From the NCBI GenBank assembly GCA_019415525.1, contig DXZA01000050.1:7505-71504 (forward strand): a DNA stretch of 64,000 nt. The letters run 5' to 3'. Positions 9,873 through 19,862 of the stretch are shown piece after piece. Numbering within the stretch: position 1 is the first letter of the stretch; each line of letters starts with the position of its first letter. Below the pieces are notes generated by a model, which saw only the letters and a list, made by a program, of their open reading frames with translations, was not told where the DNA came from and searched no databases. The position numbers were made by a program, and so were the translations under genes. This DNA is from Tyzzerella sp. (GTDB lineage: Bacteria; Bacillota; Clostridia; Lachnospirales; Anaerotignaceae).

Positions 9873-9965
9873 GTGATACCTACTCATATTCTGTTTATAC
9901 CCTATATATTATTTTTTATGTTATTTTTATAGTATAAAAAATAACTAAGAAAGGGAATTTTTATT

Positions 9966-11912
9966 ATGATACATAAATATCCACATTTATCAAGTCCTAT
10001 AACTATTGGAAATGTTACTTTTAGAAATAGAATGTTTTCAGCACCTATGGGTGGAACAGATATTACAAATGACGGCTGTATTGGTCCAAAATCAACTGCT
10101 TTTTATGAATTAAGAGGAAAAGGTGGTGCTGGTGCTGTTACAGTAAGTGAATGTATGGTTCACCCAGAAACAGACGGTTCTCATGCATATCATCTTGATA
10201 CATCTATTTTAAACTCTCTTGCATCAGCCACATATACAGCAGACGCTATAAGAAGACATGGAGCTATTGCAAGTATAGAATTATCCCATTCCGGTATGTA
10301 TGCAGGAACATATATGACAGATAAAACAAAGCAACATAATATGAACCAATGGGGTCCAAGTGATACAACACGTCCTGACGGAGTTCCTGTAAAAGCTCTT
10401 ACAAAAGAAATGATTAAAGAAATAGTAAAATCATATGGAAAAGTTGCAGGTCTTGCAAAGCGTGCAGGCTTTGAAATGATTATGATACATGGCGGTCACG
10501 GTTGGCTTTTAAACCAGTTCTTTTCACCTTATTTTAACAAAAGAACAGACGAGTATGGTGGAAATATTGAAAATTGTTGTCGACTTGCTATTGAAGTACT
10601 TAAGGAAGTACGTGAAGCAGTTGGTGTTGGCTTTCCTATTGAATTTCGTTTAAGTGGTTCTGAATTATTTGAAGGCGGATATGATTTAGCATATGGCATT
10701 GAAATTGCAAAACAGATAGAGCCTTATATAGACCTTCTTCATGTTTCTGCTGGAACATATCAAAGAGGTTTTGGAGATACCCACCCTTCAATGTTTAAAG
10801 AACATGGTTGTAATGTATATCTTGCAGAAGAAATTAAAAAACATGTTTCTGTTCCTGTGGCAACAATAGGTGGTTTAAACGACCCAAAACAAATGGAAAA
10901 AATAATTGCTGAAGGAAAAGCTGATGTTGTATACATGGCAAGAGCACTTCTTGCTGACCCATTTCTTCCAAGAAAAGTTATGGCAAATAAAGATGATGAT
11001 ATTGTAAAATGTCTTCGTTGTTTTACTTGTATGGCAGAGCGTGCTCAAACAGCAACAAGACGTTGTACAGTAAATCCTCTTATTGGACGTGAAATAGAAG
11101 GCTGTGAAATTACAAAAGCTCCTATATCGCAAAAAGTTGTAGTTGTAGGCGGTGGGCCAGCCGGACTTAAAGCTGCACATACAGCTGCTTTAAGAGGTCA
11201 TAATGTTATATTATTTGAAAAAGAAGACACTCTTGGTGGAATATTAAAAAGCGAACAAGCTATTCCATTTAAATATGAAATGTATGAGCTTTCATTAACA
11301 CTTGCAAAACAATGTAAAGATGTAAATGTTGATATAAGACTTAATACAGAGGCAACAAAAGAAATTGTAGAAAGTGAAAATCCTGATGCAGTAATTATTG
11401 CTGCCGGTTCTGCCCCACTTGTTCCTCCAATTTCCGGACTTAATGGCAAAAATGTAGTTTTAGTAAATAATTACTATATTGAAAAAGATAAAGTTAGTGA
11501 TGAAGTTATTGTTCTTGGTGGTGGACTTGCAGGTTCAGAGGCTTCAATACACCTTGCAAAAGAAGGTAAGAAAGTAACTATTGTTGAAATGAGAGATGTT
11601 CTAGCACCTGATGCAAATATACGTCATCGTCCTTTACTTTTAAAAGAAATTGATAAATATGTAAATGTACATACAGGTCTTAAATGCGTTGAAGTTACAG
11701 ATAAAGGTGTATTATGCAAAGATAAAGAAAACAATGATGTATTTATAGAAGGAAAAACAGTTATATGTGCCCTTGGACAGAGAGCACGTAAAGATGTTGT
11801 GGAAAATCTCAGATACACAGCACCTTATGTAGCAGTTATAGGAGATTGTTCAAAAGTAGCAACAATTACAAATGCCATATATCAAGGATACCACGCAGCA
11901 TTAGATATTTAA
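9966..11912 (+). CDS. FMN/FAD/[4Fe-4S] enoate reductase-type oxidoreductase (2,4-dienoyl-CoA reductase family)
   Basis: 648-residue old-yellow-enzyme fusion: an N-terminal FMN TIM barrel (about 1-340; MIHGGHGWLLNQFFSPYFN, NKRTDEYGGNIENC), a [4Fe-4S] motif CLRCFTCM with a further Cys in RRCTVNP (about 353-378), then an FAD/NAD(P) pyridine nucleotide-disulfide domain (VVVGGGPAGLKAA; second dinucleotide fold ILGGGLAGSE-like at about 520). This layout is that of E. coli FadH, clostridial enoate reductases and the bile-acid enzymes BaiCD/BaiH. The substrate cannot be told from sequence. AAAGGGAA precedes the ATG. Confidence 0.9.
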   Translation: MIHKYPHLSSPITIGNVTFRNRMFSAPMGGTDITNDGCIGPKSTAFYELRGKGGAGAVTVSECMVHPETDGSHAYHLDTSILNSLASATYTADAIRRHGAIASIELSHSGMYAGTYMTDKTKQHNMNQWGPSDTTRPDGVPVKALTKEMIKEIVKSYGKVAGLAKRAGFEMIMIHGGHGWLLNQFFSPYFNKRTDEYGGNIENCCRLAIEVLKEVREAVGVGFPIEFRLSGSELFEGGYDLAYGIEIAKQIEPYIDLLHVSAGTYQRGFGDTHPSMFKEHGCNVYLAEEIKKHVSVPVATIGGLNDPKQMEKIIAEGKADVVYMARALLADPFLPRKVMANKDDDIVKCLRCFTCMAERAQTATRRCTVNPLIGREIEGCEITKAPISQKVVVVGGGPAGLKAAHTAALRGHNVILFEKEDTLGGILKSEQAIPFKYEMYELSLTLAKQCKDVNVDIRLNTEATKEIVESENPDAVIIAAGSAPLVPPISGLNGKNVVLVNNYYIEKDKVSDEVIVLGGGLAGSEASIHLAKEGKKVTIVEMRDVLAPDANIRHRPLLLKEIDKYVNVHTGLKCVEVTDKGVLCKDKENNDVFIEGKTVICALGQRARKDVVENLRYTAPYVAVIGDCSKVATITNAIYQGYHAALDI

Positions 11913-11920
11913 TTAAATAA

Positions 11921-11954
11921 AAAAACAGCACAAAACATATGTGCTGTTTTTTTA
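11921..11954. terminator. Bidirectional terminator
   Basis: Stem ACAGCAC (11925-11931) / GTGCTGT (11941-11947), flanked by A-run and T-run. It serves the convergent reductase gene (plus) and the YbjQ-family gene (minus). Confidence 0.85.
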
Positions 11955-11956
11955 TA

Positions 11957-12271
11957 TTAATCTATATATTTTACGGCTGTACCATAAACTAATATTTCTG
12001 ATGCCCCTTGCACTATTGCTGAAGTTGTATACTTAACATTTACAATAGCATCTGCACTAAGACTTTCTGCTTTTTTAATCATTCTTTCTGTTGCAATTTC
12101 TCTAGCTTCATCAAGCATTTCAGTATAACCTTCAAGCTCTCCACCAATAAGACCTTTAAAACTTGCACCAATATCTTTACCTATATTTTTTGACTGTACA
12201 ACGCTTCCTGTCACTATACCAAGCATTTCAAATTTAGTTCCTTCAATATAATCAGTATTAACAATAAACAT
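11957..12271 (-). CDS. YbjQ/UPF0145 family protein
   Basis: 104-residue heavy-metal-binding-like fold of the YbjQ/UPF0145 family. The family signatures are GIVTGSVVQSKNIGKDI near the N-terminus, the middle GGELEGYTEMLDEAR and the C-terminal ADAIVNVKYTTS. The function is not established; members form pentameric assemblies. AAGGAGG precedes the ATG. It is the last gene of the polA-to-ybjQ minus-strand run, 29 nt after ddl. Confidence 0.9.
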   Translation of the reverse strand: MFIVNTDYIEGTKFEMLGIVTGSVVQSKNIGKDIGASFKGLIGGELEGYTEMLDEAREIATERMIKKAESLSADAIVNVKYTTSAIVQGASEILVYGTAVKYID

Positions 12272-12300
12272 ATTGATACCTCCTTAAAATAATTAATTAT

Positions 12301-13239
12301 TTATTTATTTTTAAGTTCATTTTCTATAAGCATATCAATAAAACTTGAAAAAGGATTTCCGCTTTTTTCAACAGCCTTTGGAAGTAAGCTTTTAACCGTC
12401 ATACCTGGTAATGTATTTATTTCAAGAACATAAACCTGTTCTTCAGAAACAATCATATCAACACAGCCATAGCCTTTTCCGTTAACTGCCCTAAAGACTT
12501 TTTTTGCTATTTGCTTTATCATACTTTGAAGATAGTCTGGTAATGTTGAAATATCAGCAAAAGATGTTTCACTTTCATATTTTTCACTATAATCATAAAA
12601 TTTACCTTTTGTGCCTATATCAAGTACAGAAGTAACATTTAAAACACCATTTTTTTCAAATATACCACAAGTAACCTCTCTACCGGAAATAAATTTTTCA
12701 ACTAATATATCATCATTCATTTCCTTTAATTTATCAATAGCCTCTGCCAATTCTTCAATATTGTTTACAACATAAATACCAATACTAGAACCGCCATTAT
12801 TAGGCTTTACAACAAGAGGAAAACCTATTTGAGTTATTTTGCCAAGAACTTCTGTATAATCATCATTTTTTCTTATAATAATATCTTGAGGTACAGGTAT
12901 GTAATTAAGACGCATAATACTTTTTGATAAGTATTTATCCATTGATATGGCACTTCCAAGAACTTTACTGCCTGTATATGGTATATCAAGACATTCTAAA
13001 AGACCTTGTATTGCACCATTTTCACCGTCACCACCGTGAAGTGCTATAAATACAATATCCGGTTTTATTTTAATAATATTAGTAACCCATTCAGTATCTT
13101 TTTTATTATGAGGCACTTCTATTTTTGAAACCTCATATTTTTCATAATCAATGTTTGAAAGTATTTTTTCTGCTGTCATAATGGAAACTTCTCTTTCAAG
13201 AGAGCTTCCTCCATAAAGAATAAGAACTTTAGTTTTCAT
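12301..13239 (-). CDS. ddl: D-alanine--D-alanine ligase
   Basis: ATP-grasp ligase making the D-Ala-D-Ala dipeptide for peptidoglycan. The N-terminus has VLILYGGSSLEREVSIMTA. Further motifs are ALHGGDGENGAIQGLLE, YTGSKVLGSAISMDK, KPNNGGSSIG and the C-terminal EINTLPGMT. The 312-residue length is normal for the short Ddl. Its ribosome site overlaps the end of galT (6 nt gap), implying co-transcription. Confidence 0.96.
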   Translation of the reverse strand: MKTKVLILYGGSSLEREVSIMTAEKILSNIDYEKYEVSKIEVPHNKKDTEWVTNIIKIKPDIVFIALHGGDGENGAIQGLLECLDIPYTGSKVLGSAISMDKYLSKSIMRLNYIPVPQDIIIRKNDDYTEVLGKITQIGFPLVVKPNNGGSSIGIYVVNNIEELAEAIDKLKEMNDDILVEKFISGREVTCGIFEKNGVLNVTSVLDIGTKGKFYDYSEKYESETSFADISTLPDYLQSMIKQIAKKVFRAVNGKGYGCVDMIVSEEQVYVLEINTLPGMTVKSLLPKAVEKSGNPFSSFIDMLIENELKNK

Positions 13240-13245
13240 AAAAAG

Positions 13246-14220
13246 TCACACCCTTTTGCTTTTATAAAATTCTGCTGTATCTTCGGGCAAAACAGGATTT
13301 ATAAATGTTCCTGATGAAAACTCAAGACCGGCAAAATTGCCCATTCTTGGTATAATTTTAATATACCAATGAAAAAGTTTTCTGTTTTCATCTTTTGGAC
13401 TATCCATAAAACATATATTATATGAAATATCATCATTTATCATAGCTACCCTTTTAACAGTATTATGGAATATTTTTGTTAAACTTTCCATATCATCTTC
13501 TTTAAATTCTCCAAAAGATGAAATATGCTTTTTAGGAGCAATCCAAACTTCATAACTCATTTTAGGAGCATAAGGAACAAATGATATAAATCCGTCATTC
13601 TCTTCAATAAGCCTTTTATTTATTTTTATTTCATGTTTTATTATATCACACATTACACAAGAATTATGTTCTTTTTTATAATTTAAAGCACATAGAAGTG
13701 TATCATTTTGAGTTTTACCCATAACAGGCATACCGGTAATTTGCCAATGAGAATGTACAATTGACATACCAGCTTCCGGCCCATTATTTTTAAATATCTG
13801 AACATATTTTACAAAATCATTATTTGATATTTCATCAAAACGTAATTTTAAAGCATTTAATACATCAAGCATATGTTCAAATGTAAATTCATGTATTTTT
13901 TGAAAGTGGTTAGGAGTATCAACAATTACTTCATGAACTCCATTTCCACTTATTTTTTCATATATGTCTTCGCAAAAAGTATCTTCAAATACATTATCAA
14001 AAGCAGGATATTTATTAGAAAAAATCCTTATTGACCAATCCTCTTTATTTTGAAAAACAGCTTTTGTAGTTTCTTTTTCATTTCCTGGACAAAATGGACA
14101 AGTTTTATGACTATCTGCTTTAGGCTCACTTTTTTTAACAAAATCATATTGTCTTTTTCCTCTTTTTACTGCAAAAGACACCCATTCCCCTGTTATTGGA
14201 TTTCTTCTAAGCTCTGACAT
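13246..14220 (-). CDS. galT: Galactose-1-phosphate uridylyltransferase (GalT/HIT family)
   Basis: HIT-superfamily nucleotidyltransferase. The N-terminus has RRNPITGEWV and a zinc pair in CPFCPGNEKET; the active-site HxHxQ is HSHWQITGMPV. The C-terminal IIPRMGNFAGLEFSSG is typical of clostridial GalT-like proteins. About 324 residues. I start at 14220: GGGAG is 9 nt upstream, whereas it abuts the earlier in-frame ATG (14229). No galK or galE is nearby, so a role in another nucleotide-sugar exchange is possible. Confidence 0.85.
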   Translation of the reverse strand: MSELRRNPITGEWVSFAVKRGKRQYDFVKKSEPKADSHKTCPFCPGNEKETTKAVFQNKEDWSIRIFSNKYPAFDNVFEDTFCEDIYEKISGNGVHEVIVDTPNHFQKIHEFTFEHMLDVLNALKLRFDEISNNDFVKYVQIFKNNGPEAGMSIVHSHWQITGMPVMGKTQNDTLLCALNYKKEHNSCVMCDIIKHEIKINKRLIEENDGFISFVPYAPKMSYEVWIAPKKHISSFGEFKEDDMESLTKIFHNTVKRVAMINDDISYNICFMDSPKDENRKLFHWYIKIIPRMGNFAGLEFSSGTFINPVLPEDTAEFYKSKRV

Positions 14221-14249
14221 ATAAATCATCTCCCAAAAAACAAAAGCAT

Positions 14250-15857
14250 TTATTTTTTAATATACCAACTATAACAATTTTTAAAAATGTTTGTTGCTGT
14301 TGCCGAAATATCACCATTTATTCTATTATTAGCAAATATTGCTGAATTTCTATATACAATAGGTAAATATATAACTTCTTCTGCAACATATTTTTGAAGT
14401 GCAGAAAATGAATTTTTCATATCTTCATCATTAAATGAATTAGTACAAGCATTTAAAAATAAGTCTGTTTGTTCACTTGAGTATCCTGTAAAATTCATAC
14501 TTCCACCTGTACCTAAAAGATAAGTAAAATCAGGTATAATATTTTGCTCCACACCACCTATATAAATATCAAAATTATTATTTAAAAGTCTTTCTTGATA
14601 TGTTGCAAAATCAACAGCCTCAACTGTGGCAGATATACCTATTGTTCTTAATTTTTCAGAAAGCTGTAAAGCAACTTGTTTTCTTTCTTCATTTTCAGAA
14701 TTAACAAGTATATTAAACTGTAAAACTTCATTAAGTTCATTAGTAGTTCTTTCTCGTATTCTGTCATTATTACCATCAATCCAACCGGATTGCTCAAGAA
14801 TTGTTTTTGCTTGGTCTAAGTCATATTCATATTTTGTAGCTTCACTTTCATAAAGCCAAGAAGAAGGATTGACTATTGTATTTGCAACTTGTGCATGAGA
14901 TAAATAAACACTTTCTGCTATTTCTTCTTTAGGTAATGCATATGCTATAGCTTTTCTTAAATTTTTATCCTGAAAAAGAGTTTTATTCCAATTAAAGGCT
15001 ACATAATCAATATAATTTGTTGGATATTCGAATATTTGTTTATTGCTACTTGTGCCATATTTGCCCATTTCTGTTACATTAGCATATACTACATCAATTA
15101 TACCTTGGTCAAAAGAATAAAGGTCTGTATCTTTATTCGGTGTTATATTTACACATACATCATTTGTTGCAGCAGTTTTTCTAAAGCTATTATCAGTTTT
15201 TACAAGTCGTAATTCCTTTGCTGGTGTAAAGCTTTTAAAACCATAAGCACTATTTCCCATAGGTTCTAAGTTTTTATCTTCAATTTTACCACTTCCATAA
15301 TATGATGAAGATATAATAGGAAATGTAAGATAATATATATTACCGCTATATGCCCTTGAAAATGTTATACTTACATTAAGTTCACCATTTTTTGTACAAG
15401 ACACTATATTATTACCACACTCTTTATAAACAGAATTTTCAGATGAACTTTTTATTGTATTTACAGAAAAAACAACATCGTCAGAAGTAATTTTTCTTCC
15501 ATTATGCCAATAAAGATTATCTTTTATTTTTATAGATAATGTTCTTCCATCTTCTGAAAAAGCCCAACTTTCTGCTATTGAAGGCTGTGGTTTAAATGTT
15601 TCATCAATAGCAACAAAAGGCTCAAACATAAGTTTAAGAATATTATCAACAGATTCATCTTCATTAGTAAGAGGGTTAAGATTTTGTGTTGTTCTCATAG
15701 AAAGAACTATCTCGTTTTTAGACTCACTACTTTCACTACTTGTTGTATTTTCTACTACAATAGAATTATCTGTTGTTTGGCTATTATTTTTATCTCCACT
15801 ACAACCACTAAAAATAAATATTGCAAGAGCCGCCAACAGAGCAATTTTTTTATTCAT
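14250..15857 (-). CDS. Peptide/nickel-type ABC transporter substrate-binding lipoprotein (family 5)
   Basis: 535-residue solute-binding protein. The signal peptide ends in lipobox FSGC (Cys near residue 19) and is followed by a Ser/Asn/Glu-rich linker. The SBP family-5 signature region is SIAESWAFSEDGRTLSIKI, followed by LYWHNGRKITSDDVVFS; DFATYQERLLNNNFDIYIGG is near the C-terminus. No permease or ATPase gene is adjacent, so it must use components encoded elsewhere or act as a sensor. Ribosome site AAGGAAGTG. It sits between a lytic transglycosylase and galT, so muropeptide-like ligands are possible (inference). Confidence 0.88.
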   Translation of the reverse strand: MNKKIALLAALAIFIFSGCSGDKNNSQTTDNSIVVENTTSSESSESKNEIVLSMRTTQNLNPLTNEDESVDNILKLMFEPFVAIDETFKPQPSIAESWAFSEDGRTLSIKIKDNLYWHNGRKITSDDVVFSVNTIKSSSENSVYKECGNNIVSCTKNGELNVSITFSRAYSGNIYYLTFPIISSSYYGSGKIEDKNLEPMGNSAYGFKSFTPAKELRLVKTDNSFRKTAATNDVCVNITPNKDTDLYSFDQGIIDVVYANVTEMGKYGTSSNKQIFEYPTNYIDYVAFNWNKTLFQDKNLRKAIAYALPKEEIAESVYLSHAQVANTIVNPSSWLYESEATKYEYDLDQAKTILEQSGWIDGNNDRIRERTTNELNEVLQFNILVNSENEERKQVALQLSEKLRTIGISATVEAVDFATYQERLLNNNFDIYIGGVEQNIIPDFTYLLGTGGSMNFTGYSSEQTDLFLNACTNSFNDEDMKNSFSALQKYVAEEVIYLPIVYRNSAIFANNRINGDISATATNIFKNCYSWYIKK

Positions 15858-15872
15858 TGTGTCACTTCCTTA

Positions 15873-16445
15873 TTACTCAAATCCATATAGCTTTTCATAT
15901 ATTATTATATTTGCATTTACTTTTTTTACATAATTGTTGGTTTCCTCAAAAGGTATAGAATGTAAAGTCATACCATCATGACTATAACTTTCATCATCAA
16001 GCCAACCTGATACATGACCGCTTCCTGCATTATATGCAGAAAGCACAGTATCCTGTTGTCCTTCAAATTGGTCATTAAGCTTATTTATGTACCAACAACC
16101 TATTTTTATATTAATTTCAGGGTCAAAAAGCATATCAGGTGTAAAATTTTCTATACCTAACTCTTTTGCACCCCATTCACCTGTTGTATCCATTATCTGC
16201 ATAAGACCTTTTGCCCCTCTATATGAAAGTGCATCTTTATCAAAGCTGCTTTCAACATTTATCATAGCACATATAAGAGATTTTTCGATATTATACTCTT
16301 TGGAATATTTATCGATTATACTTTCATATTTTAAAGGAAACAAATATTTAGGTACTGCATAATATCTAAAAGCAACAGCACCTATTATACATATAATACA
16401 AAACACAATAAAAGTTTTTATTTTCTTTTTAAAAGAAAAAAACAT
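15873..16445 (-). CDS. Membrane-anchored lytic transglycosylase (SLT family)
   Basis: 190 residues: an N-terminal membrane helix (about 11-28) and a soluble SLT lysozyme-like domain. The catalytic Glu is in MINVESSFDKDALS, followed by RGAKGLMQIMDTTGEWGA and the C-terminal LSAYNAGSGHVSGWL. It would cleave glycan strands to 1,6-anhydro-muramyl products outside the membrane. It lies 18 nt after coaE, an arrangement (polA-coaE-slt) I recognise from related Clostridia. Confidence 0.92.
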   Translation of the reverse strand: MFFSFKKKIKTFIVFCIICIIGAVAFRYYAVPKYLFPLKYESIIDKYSKEYNIEKSLICAMINVESSFDKDALSYRGAKGLMQIMDTTGEWGAKELGIENFTPDMLFDPEINIKIGCWYINKLNDQFEGQQDTVLSAYNAGSGHVSGWLDDESYSHDGMTLHSIPFEETNNYVKKVNANIIIYEKLYGFE

Positions 16446-16463
16446 TTTATATACTACCTCACA

Positions 16464-17048
16464 TTATTTTAAAATTTCGTCTAATTGTTTTTTTATAAAG
16501 TCTAAATCTTTGCTGTTATCAATTATAATATCAGCATATTTTTTATATTCATCCCAAGGTTTTTGAGATGCAATTCTTTTTTTTGCAAGTTCAAAAGTAA
16601 TATTATCTCTTTTAACAATTCTTTCTGCCCTTACGTTTTCATCACAATACACAACCCATACTTTATCACATCTATCTACAAGGTCGGCTTCTATAAGTAA
16701 AGGGGCATCTATAATTATTCTTTTATATATTCCTTTATCTTCGGCATATTTTATTTCATTTTCTATTTCATTTCTTATATGCTTATGAGTACATTTATTT
16801 AAAAATTTAAGTTTTTCACTATCAGAAAAAACCTTTTCCCCTAATTTTTTTCTTATTATTTCTCCATTTTCATCAAGTATTTCATTTCCAAAATACTCAA
16901 CTATTTCAAAGTATGCAGGATTTCCTTTAAGTATTATTGTATGGGCTATTTTATCACAATCTATTATAAAAGACTGTCTTTTTGCAAGTTCCATAGAAAC
17001 AACACTTTTTCCACTACCTGTTCCACCTGTCAAACCTATTATTTCCAT
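16464..17048 (-). CDS. coaE: Dephospho-CoA kinase
   Basis: Last step of coenzyme A synthesis. The P-loop is GLTGGTGSGKS at the N-terminus; DAPLLIEADL and the lid region (RIVKRDNITFELAKKRI) follow, then ADIIIDNS. About 194 residues. The start is at 17048 with AAGGGGAA upstream; an in-frame upstream extension overlaps the end of polA and is not family-like. It lies 13 nt after polA. Confidence 0.95.
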   Translation of the reverse strand: MEIIGLTGGTGSGKSVVSMELAKRQSFIIDCDKIAHTIILKGNPAYFEIVEYFGNEILDENGEIIRKKLGEKVFSDSEKLKFLNKCTHKHIRNEIENEIKYAEDKGIYKRIIIDAPLLIEADLVDRCDKVWVVYCDENVRAERIVKRDNITFELAKKRIASQKPWDEYKKYADIIIDNSKDLDFIKKQLDEILK

Positions 17049-17061
17049 AAAAAATTCCCCT

Positions 17062-19704
17062 TTATTTTGCTTCGAACCAATTTTTGCCTGTATGCATATC
17101 AATATCAAGTGTTGTTTTAAGATGAACGGCATTTTCCATTTCATATTTAAGTATTTTCTGTACTTCTTCCACTTCATCATTATATGCATCAATAAGAAGT
17201 TCGTCGTGTACTTGAAGTATAAGCTTTGATTTCATATTTTTAGCCTTAAGAGCGTTATATACTTTAACCATAGCTATTTTTATAATATCGGCAGCACTTC
17301 CTTGTACTGGCATATTCATTGCAACTCTTTCACCAAATGAACGCACATTAAAATTACCTGATTGAAGTTCCGGCATAGCACGTCTTCTTTCAAATATTGT
17401 TGAAACATAGCCTTTTTCTTCGGCATCTTTTATAGTTTTATCTATATATGTTTTAATTTTAGGATATTTTTCAAAATATCCCTTTATATAGTCCTCAGCC
17501 TCTTTTCTTGTTATATCCAAATCCTGACTTAAACTAAAAGCGCCTATACCATAAACTATACCGAAATTAACAGCCTTAGCATTTCTTCTTTGTAAAGGTG
17601 TAACTTCATCAAAAGGTATATTAAACACCTGTGATGCTGTAAGTCTGTGTATATCCTGATTATTTCTAAATGCATTTATAAGTGTTTCATCACCGGAAAT
17701 ATGAGCAAGAACACGAAGTTCAATTTGTGAATAGTCAGCATCTATAAAGCATCTGTTTTCATCAGAAGGTATAAAAACTTTTCTAAGTTCACGACCAAGT
17801 TCAAGACGCACAGGTATATTTTGTAAATTAGGCTCTGTTGAACTTATTCTACCTGTTGCAGTAACAGTCTGATTAAATGTTGAATATATTTTATCAGTTT
17901 TTTCATCTATAACATTTAAAAGACCGTCTACATAAGTACTTTTAAGTTTTGCAAGCTGTCTGTAATATAATATTTTTTCAACAATAGGATTTTCATATTT
18001 AAGTTTTTCCAAAACATCAGCAGCAGTTGAATAACCTGTTTTTGTTTTCTTACCACCTTTAAGCCCCATTTTTTCAAAAAGCATAACTCCAAGCTGTTTT
18101 GGAGAATTTATATTAAACTCCTCACCTGTAATTTCATAAATTTCATTTGTAATACTTTCTATTTTCTCAGAAAGCATATCACCATAATCGTTAAGGGCTT
18201 TTCTATCAACTTTTATACCCTCATTTTCCATATCAGCAAGTACATGCATAAGTGGAAGTTCTATTTCATAATAAAGTGTATGCTGTCCGTTTTTTTCAAT
18301 TTCTGCTCTTATTATATCAGCACCATCATAAAATGTTTTTGCACATCTAGCCATAAAATCACTAGCTGTTTTTAAATCTAATGCATCAATTGAAACTTTA
18401 CTTTTACCTTTTCCAAAAATTTCTTCAAAAGAAGGATATGTTAATTTTAAATATTCAGAAGCAATATCATTATATTCATAGTTTTCACGAGTAGGATTTA
18501 AAATATATCCACCAAGAGCAGTATCAAAAACGATACCCTCCATTTCAATATTTTTCGTTCTTAATAAACGTATATCTTTTTTAACATTATTACCTACTTT
18601 ACTATATTCCTTTGAAGTTAAAAATTCATTAAAATACTTAATAACTTTTTCTTCACCATATGCAACAGCACCACTTGTGCCACTATATACAGAAATACAT
18701 TTTATAGTACTATCTTCTTCATAAAGATAATATGAATACTCTGCATTTTTATCAAGATTAGAAGTATATTTTTCAATATCATTTTCATTTTCAAGAATAA
18801 CATAAAAATTTTCAGGTACATTTGAAACATTGTTATTTCCTTCAAAACGACTATAATGGCTTTTGAATTCAAGTTTTTTAAACATTTCATATGCTTCATT
18901 ATTAAACATATTTTCAGTTGTCATTGTGTTTTTATCAAATTCAATGTCCATATCACGTATTATTGTTGCAAGGAATTTAGAAAGTCTTGCTTGTTCTTGA
19001 AACTCAATTAAATTTTCAGAAGCCTTTTTAGGTTTAATTTCAGAAGCGTGAGAAATAGCATTTTCAATATCTCCATATTCTTTTATTATTTTAGCTGCTG
19101 TTTTTTCCCCTATACTAGGCACTCCCGGTATATTATCGGAAGCATCTCCCATAAGTGCTTTCATATCTATAAATTGTAATGGTGTTACACCGTATTTTTC
19201 AATTACATCATCTTCAAAATAATCTTCAACCTCAGTTTTTCCGCCTTTTGTTTTTGGAATTTTAACCTTAAGATTTTTTCCTGCAATCTGTAAAAGGTCT
19301 CTATCCCCAGAAACAACAACAGGCTGTATACCTTGTTCCTCTGCCTTTTTTGAAAGTGTTCCAAGAATATCATCAGCCTCAAAACCTTCACATTCAAATA
19401 TTTTTATTCCCATTTTTGAAAGAAGTTCTTTAAGTATAGGCATTTGCTGACGAAGTTCTTCCGGCATACCTTTTCTTGTACCTTTATACTCTTCAAACTT
19501 TTTATGTCTAAATGTAGGTGCGTGAAGGTCAAAAGCAACACCTATATAGTCCGGTTTTTCATCATCAATAAACTTAAATATTATATTTAAAAAGCCATAT
19601 ATTGCACCTGTATAAACTCCTTCAGAGTTTGTAAGATTAGGTAAGGCATAAAACCCCCTATTTGCAATACTATTGCCATCTATAAGCATAACTTTTTCTG
19701 TCAT
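17062..19704 (-). CDS. polA: DNA polymerase I
   Basis: 880-residue Pol I for Okazaki fragment processing and repair. The order is 5'-nuclease (1 to about 290; LMIGDASDNIPGV-like motif ALMGDASDNIPGVPSIG), a 3'-5' exonuclease-like domain (about 300-470) and the family A polymerase (AEGYVSTIFERRRA; DADYSQIELR; VHDEL at the C-terminus). The exonuclease-like domain lacks the first DxE motif: the corresponding stretch reads YSYYLYEEDST. Proofreading is therefore probably lost, as in Bacillus Pol I. It heads the minus-strand run to ybjQ; AGGAGG precedes the ATG. Confidence 0.96.
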   Translation of the reverse strand: MTEKVMLIDGNSIANRGFYALPNLTNSEGVYTGAIYGFLNIIFKFIDDEKPDYIGVAFDLHAPTFRHKKFEEYKGTRKGMPEELRQQMPILKELLSKMGIKIFECEGFEADDILGTLSKKAEEQGIQPVVVSGDRDLLQIAGKNLKVKIPKTKGGKTEVEDYFEDDVIEKYGVTPLQFIDMKALMGDASDNIPGVPSIGEKTAAKIIKEYGDIENAISHASEIKPKKASENLIEFQEQARLSKFLATIIRDMDIEFDKNTMTTENMFNNEAYEMFKKLEFKSHYSRFEGNNNVSNVPENFYVILENENDIEKYTSNLDKNAEYSYYLYEEDSTIKCISVYSGTSGAVAYGEEKVIKYFNEFLTSKEYSKVGNNVKKDIRLLRTKNIEMEGIVFDTALGGYILNPTRENYEYNDIASEYLKLTYPSFEEIFGKGKSKVSIDALDLKTASDFMARCAKTFYDGADIIRAEIEKNGQHTLYYEIELPLMHVLADMENEGIKVDRKALNDYGDMLSEKIESITNEIYEITGEEFNINSPKQLGVMLFEKMGLKGGKKTKTGYSTAADVLEKLKYENPIVEKILYYRQLAKLKSTYVDGLLNVIDEKTDKIYSTFNQTVTATGRISSTEPNLQNIPVRLELGRELRKVFIPSDENRCFIDADYSQIELRVLAHISGDETLINAFRNNQDIHRLTASQVFNIPFDEVTPLQRRNAKAVNFGIVYGIGAFSLSQDLDITRKEAEDYIKGYFEKYPKIKTYIDKTIKDAEEKGYVSTIFERRRAMPELQSGNFNVRSFGERVAMNMPVQGSAADIIKIAMVKVYNALKAKNMKSKLILQVHDELLIDAYNDEVEEVQKILKYEMENAVHLKTTLDIDMHTGKNWFEAK

Positions 19705-19862
19705 TTGTATCCTCCTAAAACAATTTATATAAACATATTTAAAATATGGGTATCTTAATTATTATACACCATTTGATATAATATTAATAATAAATTTTTC
19801 TTAAATAAACTATACTTTTTTAGTCATATTTATGATACAATAAAACAAAAAATGAGTTTTTT

